Positions 1 through 13,790 of a stretch of 64,000 nucleotides of DNA are shown here, one piece after another. The first letter of the stretch is position 1. Each line of letters starts with the position of its first letter. Location of the stretch: contig MU270031.1 of assembly GCA_021432635.1 (NCBI GenBank), positions 622,118 through 686,117 of the forward strand. Direction: 5' to 3'. The stretch is from Thozetella sp. PMI_491 (Eukaryota; Ascomycota; Sordariomycetes; Chaetosphaeriales; Chaetosphaeriaceae). Below the pieces are notes generated by a model, which was given only the letters and a program-made list of their open reading frames with translations, made no database searches and had not been told where the DNA came from. A program made the translations under genes and the position numbers.

Positions 1-3000
1 CCCTCCAAGACGGGACGAGATTGTATCGAGGATATTGACCCTCGAAACACCAGGAACCCTACAAGAGGGGCGGCGGTTGCGGGTCCAACGGAGCAAGTAC
101 TCTGTACAGCACTGGGGACGATGTTCACGGCCGTACGGCTATAGAAGAGCACGTTATAGAGGGCAGGTGCGGGCAAGGTGGATAGCTTTGATGATGCCGG
201 CACTCTCGCCTGCACTGGGCGTGTAAGAGAAACCTGGCTATTCTCTCCACCCCGATTGTGCTTGGGCGACGAGTCTGGGCATCGGCGGGACATTTGCCCA
301 CGTCTCCCCACCGCTCCCATGCATGAAGGACCCTTCTGGGGCCGGACGGGGTCATCGAGGCGAGGAATAAACTCTTTGTCTTTCTGAGCCGGCCGGGACG
401 GGGCAGTCGATGCACGCACTGGCATCAATATTTCCATAATGTGGAGCCGGAGGCTGGTTATGGACCCGCAAGCCGGACGGGCGCCCACTGCCGTGTTTCG
501 ATACCCTGCGATTGACACAAGACGACTCCGTGGCCTTCGATAATTCTCTTTTTACCCTGATTCTCGACGGGGCATTTTCGCTCGTGTTAGCCATCGAGGC
601 ATTGACGGTGGCCATTCCAGGCCTGTCACGAGGCTGGGAGGAGGCGAAGATAGGTGGCGCATGATTGGGTGACGACGTTTCCTCGCCACGCGATTTATGC
701 CTTCCTCGTCCCATCTGTACGGAGCCTTGCTCGAGGCCGCCGTTCGTAGAATATCGGAGGCTTCCCTAGCAGAGATCATTCATGCGACGTGCGCACAATG
801 CGGGATGGCAACGATAGAGGGGAAGCAAATGAGCTAGGAGAATGGGAGGCCTAAAGGTTCTGATTGGTTGCTGCCTCTTGGGTAGTCATTATTCTCCGAT
901 CGGGTTTGCTCCCGATTGACCTCCACAGTTGCTCTTCCGTAGCCTCGCGCTAGCACCCGACACGAACAAAACTCCGACGCTCGAGAGGAGGGCTCGGAGG
1001 GGGACTCAGGGCCAAAGCACCGAGCACGCTAAGGGTACAGCAGCCTACGGACTCCCCAATCCGCGCCGGCTTCGGCCGAGCCCTCCCCCCTGTGGGCTGC
1101 TAGACGATAAGGTACCTAAGCTTTGCTAGCTAGTACAGTACAGTAATAGCTCGAGTAGAGTAGCTGTGGTCCGGGCACTGCTCTGTAGCTTCTAGGTGCG
1201 TGCTGCGTGCTGATCGCTATTGTACTCGAAGCTGACATCATGCACGGCGAAGATCAGGGCTCGAAAACGCTGTACGATTCTGTGGTTCACTTCCTCGCCA
1301 AACAAGACCTCGGGCTGCTCGCCCCTGCCTGGGTCGGGCAAACGAAATGACTGTCGGCGCTCCTCCTTGCTCCTGAGCATAGACACCGAGCGAGGGCGAG
1401 TTGTCATTTCTCAGTTATCGAGTTCGAGCCCCGGCAGCTGGTCTTGCCCCGGAGCTTCCATGAGACCGAAATTCATTATCCCTCGTGGACCTTTACCCGT
1501 CCGATAGCGAAATGAGGCCCAATGCTGGTGGACATCTGGGGTCCTGGCGGCCGTCGCATCCATGATGCAACTCAAACCCCTCACGTGCGGGAGCAGAATA
1601 TTGGAGCACACGGGGGACGACGGGGACCATCCCTTATTTCATTCTTCCCTTATCGTCGGTGGTGGGTAAAGGCATCCGGGCGCCGGGGCGGGCGGAGCGC
1701 CTCTCTTCAGGCCTCTGCCGGTACCCACCACACAAACTGCTAAGCTCATTGACACTTTGACACTTCACTAACCACCAGCCGAGAGGATGCTGCGGCGCGC
1801 CAGCTCAACACCAATGACGGCGAGGCACCCCTTCCTGCATGGCTATCGCGAAATCGATATCTGTGCGGGAGCGGCAGCCTCCACTCGTCGCAGCGCTCTT
1901 GCAAGCTCCGTTCCCCTCGGGGACCTCCGGCTGTTGCGCCGACCGATGTGACAGTTGTGCGGTGGCAGACCCTGTGCACGCCACAGGCCCGCCTTTTTCT
2001 CAGTTGTGCATAATCACGGCCAGGGTCTCTCGGAGTCTGAGGGCATTTATCGTATAGGCAGGAAGTGTCGATAATTGCCTCTCCCGGCGAGAGGCCCAAG
2101 GCCGCCTTGTCTGCGATCCGGTCTCAGCGGCACCGGGGGGGGCGCGCGGGGGTGGAGGGAAGGCCGGGGGGGACGGAGAGACTCCATGAGCTCGGGCGGC
2201 CAAAAGTGTAGCAGACCAGACAGAGTCGTTTGGTGCTCTGCAGTGTCTTTGGGCTTTCTTCTAGAACTAGCTGCTAGTCTCAGAAATGACCTCCCACGCA
2301 CGGTCTTCGTACTGGTCCAGCTCTTACGTACAGAGGGGCACCGGTGAATGGGCCAGAAACTACTGCGGAGTTGGTGCATACCGGTTGGAGCTGCTTGACT
2401 CTCGAGCCCCTTGAAGGAAGCGGGGTTCCGAATGGCCTGGCGGAGTGGCGCACCAAGCAAGCAACTCCCAATGACTTGCACGATGCGGACAAGGACGTTC
2501 GATGAGATGGGCTTCGGCGTGAGCGAAGGCCAAAATGATGATTGTCATGCTCCAAGAGGGCAATGCGTTCTCAGCTAGGGGGGGGGGGGGGCAACGGAGG
2601 ACACCACGCGATCGGTCAAGATCTACCAATCGTAAGGCTAAGCTGACGTTGAGGTTTGCCTCTCTGGCGGGTTTCTCGTGGCAGTTTTGCCCCCTAGCTC
2701 ATGCGCCTGGCGGGAGGCCAGAGCAGAGAACATAGAAGCGGTTTGAACGGTGGGCGGGCGGGACCGCTGCAATTGAGCTATGGCTATTTTTTGTTTCTTG
2801 TGTTTCTTAGGTACCTCTTTCTCTCTTGTGCCGTTCTTGCCCCTTCCAGGCCCGGCACTGTTGTTAGCTCCGCCGCCTCCCGTCTGAAATCCCTCGAAAG
2901 GAGACGAACGTGGAGAGGAGCCGAAACGAAACTCCCGCTTTTGACAAACACTCTTCCTCCCGACGTGCAGCAAGACGCCGGCGGCCCAGCAGTAGAGCAC

Positions 3001-4205
3001 CAGCACCGGTGGTTATTTTCTGCACCTACTGCTGCACCCCAGCTGAACCAGATGCTGTTAACAATTTTAGGCAGAGCCACGCAGGGCAGCAGCCAGGGCC
3101 CGGGGGTAAGAGCGGGGCGGCGTCTTAACAGTGAAGCGATATAGACAAGCTTGGTGTGGGACCCTTGCCGTGAAGCTGCGGGGCCAGACGCTAGAAGGCC
3201 CCTGCCACCTCGGTACGTACCAGACCATGTCAAGGGCCTAAGCGGTTTCACACTTCTCCGCCATGCATTTTGTTTCTCACTACGCTTCTATGGTCCGCCC
3301 GAGGTACCAAGGGGCCCGGCCATGCTCTTTTCGGGTGCTGGCCCGACCCTAGGCTACCTCGCCCCGCGCTTTGACTGCTGTGGCCAGCCAAGTACCCGTG
3401 GAGACTCGGCCGGGGGCATCAGATACTTGAGGGGGACAAGCCAGGCACAACAGCACCCACTACTCAGTACTTTTCCCTCTTCTCGACCCCGGCCCTCTGT
3501 CTCAGGCCCCTCTCCTACTCTTGTCACCGTCGTATTCTCTCGAGGTCGGCCTGGGTCCCGAGTACCTCTCTCAAGCTCTCCCTGCTCTCCCACGCCGGCC
3601 CAGTCCCTCCGGTACCTAGTCTGCTTCTGGTGTCCAAGAGAACACTCGGGCGTGGGTGAGATCTGCCAGAGTACGAGCTGCATGCGCAGGGCCAGGGGGG
3701 GCCTCGCTGCGCTTGACGAACCTCACACTGTCCTGCACCTGCGTCAGGGAGCTCGACAAGCTCCAGTCCCAGCCAGGACTGTGGGCAGCCCCGTGAGAAG
3801 TAGTCCGGTGTCACCATTGCCTCCCTTGTATGGCTTACCATCGCCCCTTGTCTCTGCTTGTCGCCTCTTCTTTTTTTTCTTCACTTACCCTCTTTCTTCC
3901 ATCCCCTGCTCGCCTTTTCCATCAACGGGGGGCCCTGGTTCGGCGCAGCTAAGCGACCTGTCTCGCCCCTACTCCGTTCCTGGGTCACCACGAGTCTTGA
4001 CATATATAGCTTGAACTACATCTCTTCAGCCTATGATCCCGCCCTACCAAGGATATATTGAGGGACGCATATACTTGTTTCTTCTCGACCGCCCTGTCCC
4101 TGGGTCTTATCCGCCACTGCATCACATCTCCCGGGCCATCCCATCAACCCTCTGCCCCCCCCGCCTGCCGTGTCCCCCCCTCCCTTCCCCTGTGCGATCA
4201 GACCA
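1..4205. other. Gene-poor stretch upstream of the Uds1 gene
   Basis: I recognise no gene here. Open frames exist on both strands, the longest being 287 codons at 3151-4014 (+), but they are proline-, arginine- and serine-rich, overlap one another and show no domain. The stretch holds a G run near 2580-2591, one GTACAGTAC word at 1133-1141, a pyrimidine-rich tract around 3840-3920, and a TATA-like element near 4001. The right end is probably promoter and 5' leader of the Uds1 gene. Confidence 0.5.
4001..4010 (+). promoter_or_regulatory. TATA-like element upstream of the Uds1 gene
   Basis: A CATATATAGC word lies about 195 bp before the chosen ATG at 4206, after a pyrimidine-rich tract. This spacing fits a core promoter with a leader of about 150 nt. 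It is inferred from sequence only. Confidence 0.3.
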
Positions 4206-6567
4206 ATGGCACACATTGTTAGCTGCATGCTTGAGGCAGAAGAGGATGACTTCTCCCTAAGCCTCAACAATTATATAGCGAAGGCCGTCACCCCGCAGAC
4301 CTCCAATGAATCGGTAGGTGCTCTCATGCAACCACTTAAACTTGGACCTCTCTTTCCCTCACCACCTACACTTCACACAAAGATACTTACACCTCTACCC
4401 TCCAGCTAAACCGAGGAACTTCATCGCCATCCACGACAGATAAGTCGTTTGTCTGGAGGATGCACCAACCCGAGAGGAAGTACCAGCTCTTCCCCAAGGA
4501 CAAGCAGCCCGCTGCTGCCGCGGGGAAGTCCTTGGACCCGGAGCAGGCCTTCGCCCACGCTATGGGCCAGAACGGAGAGAAGTCGGACAAGAGTAGCAGT
4601 GGAAGTGGTCTGCGGATAAGGATCAAGGAGCACAACCTCATCCGGCGACGCAAGGTCAGCGTCCCGGAGCTAGGACCTATGACGACGGTCCAAGAGGTTG
4701 CCATGGACTCTCGTGAGTATCTCAGCTTGGGCCCTGCCTGTTTGCCAACGGAAGCTGACGGTTTCTACCTAGCCACTATTCCAGGACGTCCTCCTCTTCA
4801 TGAGCGGTCCATTAGCGCTCCCGGCCACTCGTGGAAGGGCAACCACCTCGTCGAGCACATGATCCAGCCCAAGCAGCAGACCCTGGACGAAAAGGCAGAA
4901 CTCACTTTCGGACGTACCGCAACCCCCGACTCGCCACGGAAGGCACCCGAACCTCGTTCGCCCAAGAGCCTCGCGCCTCTCGTGATCCCTACGCAGAACT
5001 CACCCGCACCCCGTCTCACTCGCCAGCTTTCCCTAACTCGCCTTCGATCGGGCAGCACGCCTTTGGAGCCCCTTCGCTCTGCACGCACTGACGAGTCGAG
5101 GACCCCTTACACTCCCATGTCCGCTGCTCTGACTACTCCCATGTCCGCCGCTCTGACCACTCCCAAGTCAGCTGCCACTAACTCTACCCTCCCGACGCCT
5201 CTGTCCGCCCCCATCGAGGCCCGATCGTCTCCCAAGCCATGGGAAAAGTCGGCCAACCACGCCTTGGTTGGCACCCCGAAGGATACTATCTCGGAGGCGT
5301 CGACAACTCCTAGGGCTGACCCGGAGCCCAAGAGTGCCTCAGCTGTTGGACACGGACACCGCCGAAACCAGTCCGAGTCTGGAAGCATCATGGAGCGTGG
5401 TCGGCCGAGGAAGAGGAGCGAGACTAGCCAGGTCACCGGTCTGAAGAGGTCGGCGTCCAAGAGGGCTAACAGCGCGGAACGCCGGGCATTCGAGCACTTG
5501 CCCAAGGGCTGGAAGGCTACCGATTCGGTAAACATGTTGAGCCAAGATGAGGTCTCCTCAATCCGGAAGCAAGCCTACCAGCAGGCCTCGCGCTTCGAGA
5601 TCCTGAGGAAGGAGGACGTCGACAACCTCTCTAGGGTGAGCTCCCTTTTCCTTCTCTCTAGTGAGGAACCGTGAACAAGTCTAACCTTTTGCAGGAGCTC
5701 CGTCAGCTAGACGAGCGAACCGAATATCTCCGTCGCACTTACACCTCTCTCCGGGCGGGGCGCCGCAACCTCCACACTCGCATATGCCAGTATCTCCGCT
5801 CCCCGCGCACTGCCAAGTTCAGCCATGAGTCGATGCTCAAGCAAGAGGAAGCTCTTGCCGAGCTCGACGCTTCCATCGACGACTGGGTCACCAAGCTCGA
5901 GCAGGCTGAGAACCGCCGCACTCGGGTCCGCCAGAAGCTCCTGGAGCACGTTGCCGCGGCAGTGACCCTTCCCGCCTCCCCTGGCGGGAACGTGGTCGGC
6001 TCAAGCGAAAGCTTGCAGCTCGCCATGGGCATCCGCTCCCCTGGCAACATCTCCACCCCACCTCGCAGCCCGACTAAGACTTCCTACACGCACACTCTCT
6101 CTTCCTCCCCCTCCCCCCAGCGCGTTGTCGCCCAGGTCCCATCCACCATCCTCGAGCAGCCACTGTTTGAAGAGGCTGCCATCGGCCTCGGCCTCGGCAG
6201 CGCCAAGGAGGCTGGCTCACCGCGGACTACTCTGCGCCGCGCCGAGACCATCCGTATCTACGCTGACAATGATGTCTACGCCCTCTTTGCTGACGTCGAG
6301 AATGAGATCACCAAGATGAGCGGTGGCGACATTGTCTTCAGCAAGGGCTCGTCGCCCATCTTGTCGGAGGGTGAGCGTCGGCAGCTCCACCGCGCTCAAA
6401 GCCAGGAAGTGCTCAGTGGCAAGGCCCTTCTCGTCGAGAAGGAGAAGAAGCCCGAGGCTAAGAAGCCTGCCACTCCCCCGCCAACCACCACACACACCAA
6501 GAACGATAGGGAGGTCTTCCTCACCAACGCTGTCTTCCGCCCCGAAACATCGGTTTTGGCACTTTAA
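4206..6567 (+). CDS. Uds1-domain (up-regulated during septation) protein
   Basis: Four-exon model: 4206-4313, 4406-4712, 4773-5635 and 5695-6567, giving 716 residues. All junctions are GT-AG and keep frame. The C-terminal half carries a coiled-coil block at about residues 393-515, beginning LSQDEVSSIRKQAY and continuing with heptad-like ELRQLDERTEYL, which I recognise as the Uds1 domain named after fission yeast Uds1. The N-terminal half is Ser/Pro/Thr-rich and probably disordered, with a tandem TPMSAALT-type repeat encoded at about 5110-5175. The family is linked to septation and cell-cycle expression but has no known enzymatic role. The ATG at 4206 was chosen because it opens a frame that splices cleanly; an in-frame ATG at 4170 is possible. 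The second intron has two in-frame acceptors, 4772 and 4784, differing by four codons. Confidence 0.85.
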
Positions 6568-6743
6568 TTTCGCCCAAGACCAGACCCTTTTTACATCCTT
6601 TTTTCTTTTTCTTTTAACACTTCACCATTCTCATCCCTCATTAGCCAAGCCTTCGACGTCTTGACGACCTTACGTTCATTGAAGAAAACGACTCACGGCC
6701 GACCAACGCACACAATCATTTGAGCATCGCATTGCCATAGCAC

Positions 6744-6766
6744 TTTTTTTTTTTTTTTTTTTTTTT
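6744..6766. repeat. Poly(T) run, 23 nt
   Basis: An uninterrupted T run lies about 180 bp past the Uds1 stop codon. It may be part of the 3' UTR or simply a homopolymer microsatellite. Confidence 0.9.
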
Positions 6767-9134
6767 CCACCATACAAGTCAAACATAACTTGCCTTCGAT
6801 ACCCATTGGCGACCATCGCCTCATTACATGAGGGAGAGGGCCCTTCGCAGCCCCGCCTCCATTTCAATGCATTATTCACCTTTCTTTGTCTTTATCAAAA
6901 CTACATCATCTTGTTACACTGGTGTTTGGAGTGGTGCATGGTTCAGCATGGCAATACCTGCCTGCTTGCTTTTCATCATTTGTTTCAATTTCTCATAGTC
7001 GCAGTTGCGATGCGACTATCTCATCCTTCTCATACTCTACTGCATGACCTGTCGGGAGGCGATTACGTCGGCCTCGGCAGTTGTATTCCTACTTACTTTC
7101 ACCCACATATTACCATGCATTATTATTAAGGAGTTTTCTGTATTGCTACCCCTTTTCACAAAACACCCTGGGAACTAGGAGGAATCAAAAGAGAATGGAA
7201 CAGGGGGGAATCCCCCCTTCGAAGGGAGGAATTGTGGACAGCTCGCCACCCTCCAAAGGGCAAGGCCGCGCATATTCGCATCGGAAGCCGAGGAGGATGA
7301 GACCCGCAACGGGATCGCCACCTCGTGCCTCTGGGTATGCATCTCAGGGATTGGTGGTTTGGAACAGAAGCAATGGCCCCAAGATCACACGAGGTTGGAT
7401 GGCAGCCAATAAGCTGTTGTATATATTCACTCGGCATGCATTTGCTCCGTGCTTTCGCTTCACACCAATTGAGAATGCTTCTACCCAGTCAGCTCCCACC
7501 GTGCCCAGTCACTAAGGCAAATATGCCACGTTCTATCTGGTGATACAAGATCCCTTGCCGAATGTAAAACCGACAGTCCACTGGCACCCGAGGGAGGCGG
7601 CGGGGTGCTAGTTGACGTGCAGGTAGATAATGAGGGGGCGCATGAGATAGCAGTGCGGCGCCCTTCGACCGCCTCTCGACAGAAATACCGACGCCATGCA
7701 TGCCCAGCGACGGGCCACACCTTCCCTGACTCGACGATCCTATTAGAGTTGAGTATGGCGATCAAAAAAAAAAGCTTAACGGAACGGCCGCCCCTTGGCC
7801 GCTAGCCTCATACCCCATATCTCCGCCGCCTCTAAAAATGGCGACCGAAGAAAAAGTGCTATACAGAAGACACTAGCCCCCTCCTTGCGTGCTCTCAGGG
7901 ATTGTTTCTATAGCTTCTAGGCTTCCCACCCGTCCCGTCCACACCATCTTGACGGTTCTCGCACGCCATGTCACCAACCACATCACACCCCACGAGTCAA
8001 GATAGGGCCTCTGCGAGACCCAATCAGTGCCTCTCCCCCCCCCTTCCCTTCAGGAGCTGATGCAGCAGCTTTGGGCGGGTTTCCATTTTCAACTACCGTC
8101 TATCTCCCCCTCTTTGGGACCAAGGTCCAACGTGCATGACGCCTCTAGGCCGCTCGGCGCTTTTGTTTCAACCCCCCTCCCACCCCACCCCGTGACGCCG
8201 CGCCGTTCGCGGGCAGGGAGGGGGGCGGAAAGATCCTCCTCCGTACCTGGGGACCCTCCGGAGCGTGGCCGTGATGAAATGACGCTGATGGCGGCGCCCT
8301 GTGCTCGCTCAATTGCCGTGGCCAGATGCCGCCAGACGGCGCGGCCATGGAGGAGTGAGGCACCTTGAGACGACGTAACCTCACACGTGGCGTATCATTC
8401 GCCGCGTTGCCCGCCCTGTGCGTGACGACATCTGGCTGTCGAGCGAGTCAACGGCCGCCAAGGATGCCTGGGCTTAATACTCATTCTCGGATCGCCTCCG
8501 GGGTGAACGGGCGGCGGCGGCGTCATCTGGCGTTGCCGGATGGGCCCTGCCTTGGCCCGACGAGGTTAAAGCTCGTCCGTTAGGCCCAGCCAATAGAGTA
8601 ATAATAGTCGCCCTCGCGCGCCGGCTTGGCATGTGCTCTGCGCCAACTGCACATCTAATATCCACTCGTGTCTAGCGGGTGGTGCTTGGGACTGTGCGCT
8701 CAGGAGCGTCGGTCTTGGATCACCCCCGACTGGACCATGCAACCGCGCCGTTCGCGATCCTCGCGGGCGATTCGCCCCGGAAGACTGACTTCGCCCCTTG
8801 GCGCCCATGTGCAAGGTATGCACAATCGCTCCTAGCTGAGGTCATCTCGCTCGGGTGCCATGGTGCGTTCGCGGACGGCGAGCCAAGCACGCATGTGCCG
8901 CGTCTGTGATTCCTTCGAGATGACCTAACCAAATATTCCCGAGGACAACGGCCCTCTGGTGCCGTCATCGCCGCGGCTCGTTTCTTGCGCACCTGGACCG
9001 CGGGCCTTCTTGCCGTACACTCTCTGCGCCCTTCGCGATCTTTCTAAATCGAGCATGCACACGAAAACGGCGGCTTCCAATATTGGCCAAAGGAACCCAT
9101 TAAGGCTCGGGCACGGCAAATCCTTCACCCACGA

Positions 9135-9174
9135 TCTCGCGGTCTCGCGGTCTCGCGGTCTCACGGCCTCACGC
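9135..9174. repeat. 8-bp tandem repeat, TCTCGCGG unit
   Basis: Three exact TCTCGCGG units (9135-9158) are followed by two decayed copies, TCTCACGG and CCTCACGC. The decay is by C to T or G to A type changes. Confidence 0.85.
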
Positions 9175-9591
9175 TTTCACGGTCCTCCTGCACAGAGCAA
9201 GTATTCGTGGCCCCCCTTATCGCCTTGGCTGTCGAGAATTCGTTCCAGCTCGCAGGACCATGCCGCCCTGCTCGGAACTTCTTGCTTTCTCGACGTCAAG
9301 CCGCTCCCTCCACTTCGCATGCGACTCCCCGTAGCTTTTCGGTCCGGACTTCGCGACTTGCTACTCCCCAATAGACTTGCGCTCACTCGCTACACGGGAT
9401 GGACGGCCGCCACGTGCGCACCTACCAGGCCCAGGTGGCTTAGTGCCGGAGCGGTGGCGACGGCGTGTTTGAGAGGGGCGCTTGAAGCCCCCCAGGCCCG
9501 GAGCTGGACTTGGGGAGGGCCTAGTGCAATCGATTTCCTTGGTCCTTATCGCGTCTCAGATGTCGTAACCTCCTAGTGAGCTGGTGCTACC

Positions 9592-9618
9592 GGGCACGTT
9601 GGACACGTTAGGCACGTT
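9592..9618. repeat. 9-bp tandem repeat, RGRCACGTT unit
   Basis: Three head-to-tail units GGGCACGTT, GGACACGTT and AGGCACGTT, each containing CACGTT. Confidence 0.8.
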
Positions 9619-11116
9619 GTAGCGTGCCGGCTGGGCGAGGCTAGTGGCTCGTCCAAAGTTGGCAAAGCAGCTACTGTCAGATCTAAAGAGTCCAGGGCAG
9701 CTCGGACTGCTCTGGCCAACAACCATCCTGTTTCTCCTCCCTCACATCGAGCATGGCCACGCAGGCAGGACCATGAGACGACGCCAGGACGACGCAAGGA
9801 AGCCTTCGAGGGGATGGGAGCACGAATCATCTTTGAATCCTGGTGCACGCAGTTGTCAGCGCCCGTATGTGGGTTTCGCTCAGCGATCTCTTATCGTAGG
9901 CAACAACTAATGGCGACGACTCGCCCTGGAAAAGCATGGTGATTTGAACGTTTTAGAGTACAGCAACCCCCCCAGCTAGTCCCGATTTGCTCACATTGCT
10001 TTTTTTACTTTGGCAAACTGGATATACTTGCTCTCTTGGGGGCGACGCCCGTGGAGGATGCTACCCCAACAGAACAGCGTCAGTAGTACTTCAGCCACCA
10101 AAGCTGGGGCTATTTTAGCTTTAGGGCGTGAAAAATGACAGGCGCACTGTGTATGCAAGAGCCGACAGGGGCATCGAGTAAGTCTATCAAAGAGACGACT
10201 AGCAGCTAGGGAACGTCAGCCAGCCCGCTTCGCCCAAACATTGCTTCTCCCTCGTGGCGGTGGCGGTGGCAGCGGAGGTCATGCCCGAAGCGGCCACCGC
10301 CTGGGGAAGAGCTGTGAATACCCCTTCGTTTCATTCTTTTTTAGTCATAACCTCCCTTCCCACATTCCGCACCCGTCCCCGTTGCCTGCCCCCAATACGA
10401 GAACTCGAGCTGGCACCCGGGCCCTTTCATGGTCCTTGCGGCAGCCTCACCACCAGCATGCTCATCAGCGAAGGCCCGTCGGAGACACCGATGGTTTTGG
10501 GGTACAGGTCTGCTAGGTTGATCGGCATGCAGGCGACACCTAGGGCACGAAGGTAGAGAGACTTGGTAGTACAACTGACGAAGTAGGACCGAGACACTCC
10601 GACAACGTCGTATTGAGCAACTTGACAGGCGGCTTAGCACTCAGGGGAATGAAGGCTTGTTCAATTTTTTCTTTCATCCGGGTTGGCACCGTGATACATT
10701 TGAAGATAGAGAGGTCCCGTGATAACCTGTAGACAACAAGACGGAGATATTAAGTCAACATCCTATCTTCAACCCCGCCACGTGATGGATGGTCGGCTGC
10801 CAGGACAGAAGTCCAGTAGCCGACCAAGTTATCTGCTAGCGAAGAAGATAGTGTGGGCGTCCGATTTGCAGTATTATTTTGTAAATATGTACAAGCAAAG
10901 GAGGTGTCGGCTTTATAGACAGGCAGGTCTAGCTCGCGGTGCTATCACATCGCCCCTGACCTCGTCCGTAACCTTATCCCCCCTCGAGTAGAAGTTAATT
11001 ATATAGATAAGAATGATGTGCACCGCAAGTTCCTACCCCCCAAGCCATTGCGTTCCAAGAGCTCTCTCCCCTGCCCTTGGTATCCTGTCATCCATCATTA
11101 CGTTCATCACATAGCC

Positions 11117-13790
11117 TCACGACGTCTGAATCTTCAAGGTCTGGACGAGCGGCAGCTTCCTGCTGCTCGATCCAACCGAAAGTGTATAGTCCCCGCTCTG
11201 GAGACTCCATTTTTGCGCTGCCACATCCCACACGCTCAGGTCTCGTCGCGTCAGGTTGAAGCTGATGGTTTGGCTCTCGCCGGCCTTCAGGAAGGGCTTT
11301 TCGAAGCCGCGCAGCTGCCGGATGGGCGTTGAACCGCTGCCACCACCCGGAAGCGTGACGTACAGCTGCGCGACCTCGGCACCGTCAACGGAGCCAGAGT
11401 TGCCTACCGTCGCGGATGCGCTCACCACGACGTCCCACAGGTCCTTCTGTCCTCCCATCTCAACCGGCCCGGAGGGGAACTGTGCAATGGATGCGTTGGG
11501 CTGCTTGGTGACGGCCAGCCCGCTGTAGTTGAAGGTTGTGTAGCTTAGGCCAAAGCCGAACTCGTAACGCGGCTCGATGTTGGCAGCATCGAAGTGGCGG
11601 TAGTCGATGAAGACCCCCTCAGTGAAGTTGCTCTGTGGGAAAAGCGCAAACTGGCCCTCGGGCAGGCTAGGCCCGAGCAGCTTCCCGTAATCGCTTTCAC
11701 TCTTAGCCACCGTATAGGGGAGACGACCGCTGGGGTTTGCGTTTCCGTAGAGGATATCGACGAGCGCCTTGCCAGAGTCCTGGCCCGGGCCATGGGCGAA
11801 GATAATGGCGGTGACATTGGGATGATCGACGAAGGCGTCGACGAGCCGGATTCCGGCGTTGTGAATGACGACAATGGTGCTGTTGCATTTGTTGGCCACG
11901 TTGGTTACCAAGTTGTCCGTATAGCTGTCATGGGTAGTCGACCGATCGTAGCCCTCGCTCGCCCAGGCATTGACGAGCACGATACAAGCCTCGGTGGTCG
12001 GGTTCACGGCTGGGTTTTGGCTATGGAGATCCCAGTAGAGGGCGGTGCCGTCGTCATAGGCCTTGTTCACGAGGGCGTCGAAGGGTGAGACCGCCAGCGA
12101 TGGGGACGAGGCCCCGGAGCCGCCCCCCATGTAGATCGTCCCATTCTGGTACACCTGCATCTGCGAACCGTCCCAGTCAGGAGACAGCGAGCCACCGGTG
12201 TAGGCGTCCGGGTTCTTGGCTGAGTAGCCGAAGATGGACAGCAGCTTAGGAGTCTTGAGCGGGAGTGAGTTATTACTATTCTTCACCAAGACATGGCCTT
12301 CAACGGCGCCTTGAAGAAGGATCGGACGATCATCGGGGTTGCGTGCGTCGACGGCCACGTGTCCTGCCGAATAAGAGGCGGGAAGACCAAACCCAGGGCT
12401 AGGGAAGTCTTTATCCTGGCCCATGAGGTACCAGGAAGCAAGGATTCTGCACAGAGTTAGCTGGCGGCAACGCACATACAGTCGGCGTGTTCACTACGGA
12501 CCTGGTAACCATGTCGTCGATGCGGCTCTCAGATACGGAGCCGTTGTTGACAGCCAGCGTCAGGTTGGCATCCCAGAAGCCAAACGAGGACGGCATCGCC
12601 ATATCCAGACCAGCATTAGCAGTAGCCACGCCAGCGTGCTGGGCCACCCAATCTGAGACGACGAAGCCCTGGAAGCCCAGCTCGGTCTTGAGGAGGCCAT
12701 TAAGCGTCTTGCTGTTGGCGCAGCCATACGAGTTATTGATGCGGTTGTACGAGCACATGATGTTGGCGCTACCGGCTTTGACGGCGTCCTGGAAAGGCCT
12801 GGTGAACGGTCAGCTTCCGCGCTGTAACTCTCAAACGAGGGGATCATCAACGTGTACTCACCAGAGGTACAGCTCGTGCATCGTTCGGTCATCGATGTTA
12901 GCTGACACAGACTGAGCGTTGCCTTCGGGGTTCCGGTTCGTTTCCTGCTCGTTTCCAATATAATGCTTGGTGCTAGTAATGACCCCAGCGCCTTGTATGG
13001 CGGCTACGGTCTCTTGGACAAGGGCGCCAGACAGGTAGGGGTCGACAGAGAAGCCTTCCCAGTTGCGGCCGCTCAGGACAACGCGGCCGACCGGACCGAT
13101 GACGGGGCCTAAGAGAACGTTGGCACCCTTCTTTTTGAACTCGCCGCCCATGCCTGCACCACGCTTGCCAGTGAGATTTTTGTTCCAACTGCGACGCTCT
13201 GTTGTCAGTTCGTGTATCGAGCAAGAGGGGGTGCTTGGGAAGAGTAAACATACCTGGCACCAACATGGATGCCACTCGGCCAGGAGCTGACGAAATCGGT
13301 GCCACGAAGACCGTTCCCAGCATCACTTAGGCATAGACCAGGGAATCCCACACGACTAATGCCAGCAATATAGCCCACGCAGCTGGTGTTGGAACTGGCG
13401 CCGCCGGTTAGAGTCACCTATACAAACGAATTAGCAACCTGGTGGCACATCATCCGGTCCTCTGACTGGCCCTCTGACAACCCTACCTTCTCTTCCAGGG
13501 TCAATTTGGCCACAAGGGCCTGTGCTTTGGCGAATGCCTCCCCCCAGTCGCCGGTGCCGGTCATGTTGGCTACACAATACCTGGTTAGCATACACCAAGG
13601 GCTAGCGGGTTGCAGTGAGCTGGGTCAACATACGAGAGGGATATACCGGCTCCGACTGGCCGTAGAAATATGTGTCACTGGTGATGTTGACACCGGTAGA
13701 AGGGGCTTCGGTGGCCTGGGCATTTGCACCGCTCCCGTGAGGCAAGGCCGCCAGCCCGGCAAGCCCAGCGCCGATGATGACGAGCAGCAT
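11117..13790 (-). CDS. GH3 family beta-glucosidase, N-terminally anchored
   Basis: Six-exon model on the minus strand: 13790-13634, 13569-13487, 13417-13254, 13188-12862, 12798-12502 and 12446-11117, giving 785 residues from the first ATG not followed by an in-frame stop. It hydrolyses terminal beta-glucosyl residues, probably cellobiose or glucan oligosaccharides, outside the cell. GH3 signatures seen are [35 protein letters not shown] and the nucleophile motif GFVVSDW (Asp about 293), then a C-terminal fibronectin-III-like domain beginning near [10 protein letters not shown]. Residues 1-26 ([16 protein letters not shown]...) form a hydrophobic segment that could act as a signal peptide. The open frame continues upstream to an ATG at 13952 through a TGA at 13859-13857 (separate entry). 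The last intron uses a weak GTCCGT donor. Aspergillus-type membrane-bound GH3 enzymes are the closest comparison I know. Confidence 0.88.

Larger units (their letters stand above)
6568..11116. other. Gene-poor intergenic stretch
   Basis: No gene is recognised between the Uds1 gene and the convergently transcribed beta-glucosidase. The left end is the 3' UTR of the Uds1 gene. The stretch holds a T homopolymer (6744-6766) and two short tandem repeats (9135-9174 and 9592-9618). Short open frames are scattered on both strands with no family resemblance. Confidence 0.5.

Noticed and set aside
3151-4014. 287-codon plus-strand open frame
   Set aside because: Pro/Ser/Arg-rich composition, overlap with other frames, no motif, and a pyrimidine-rich promoter-like tract inside it.
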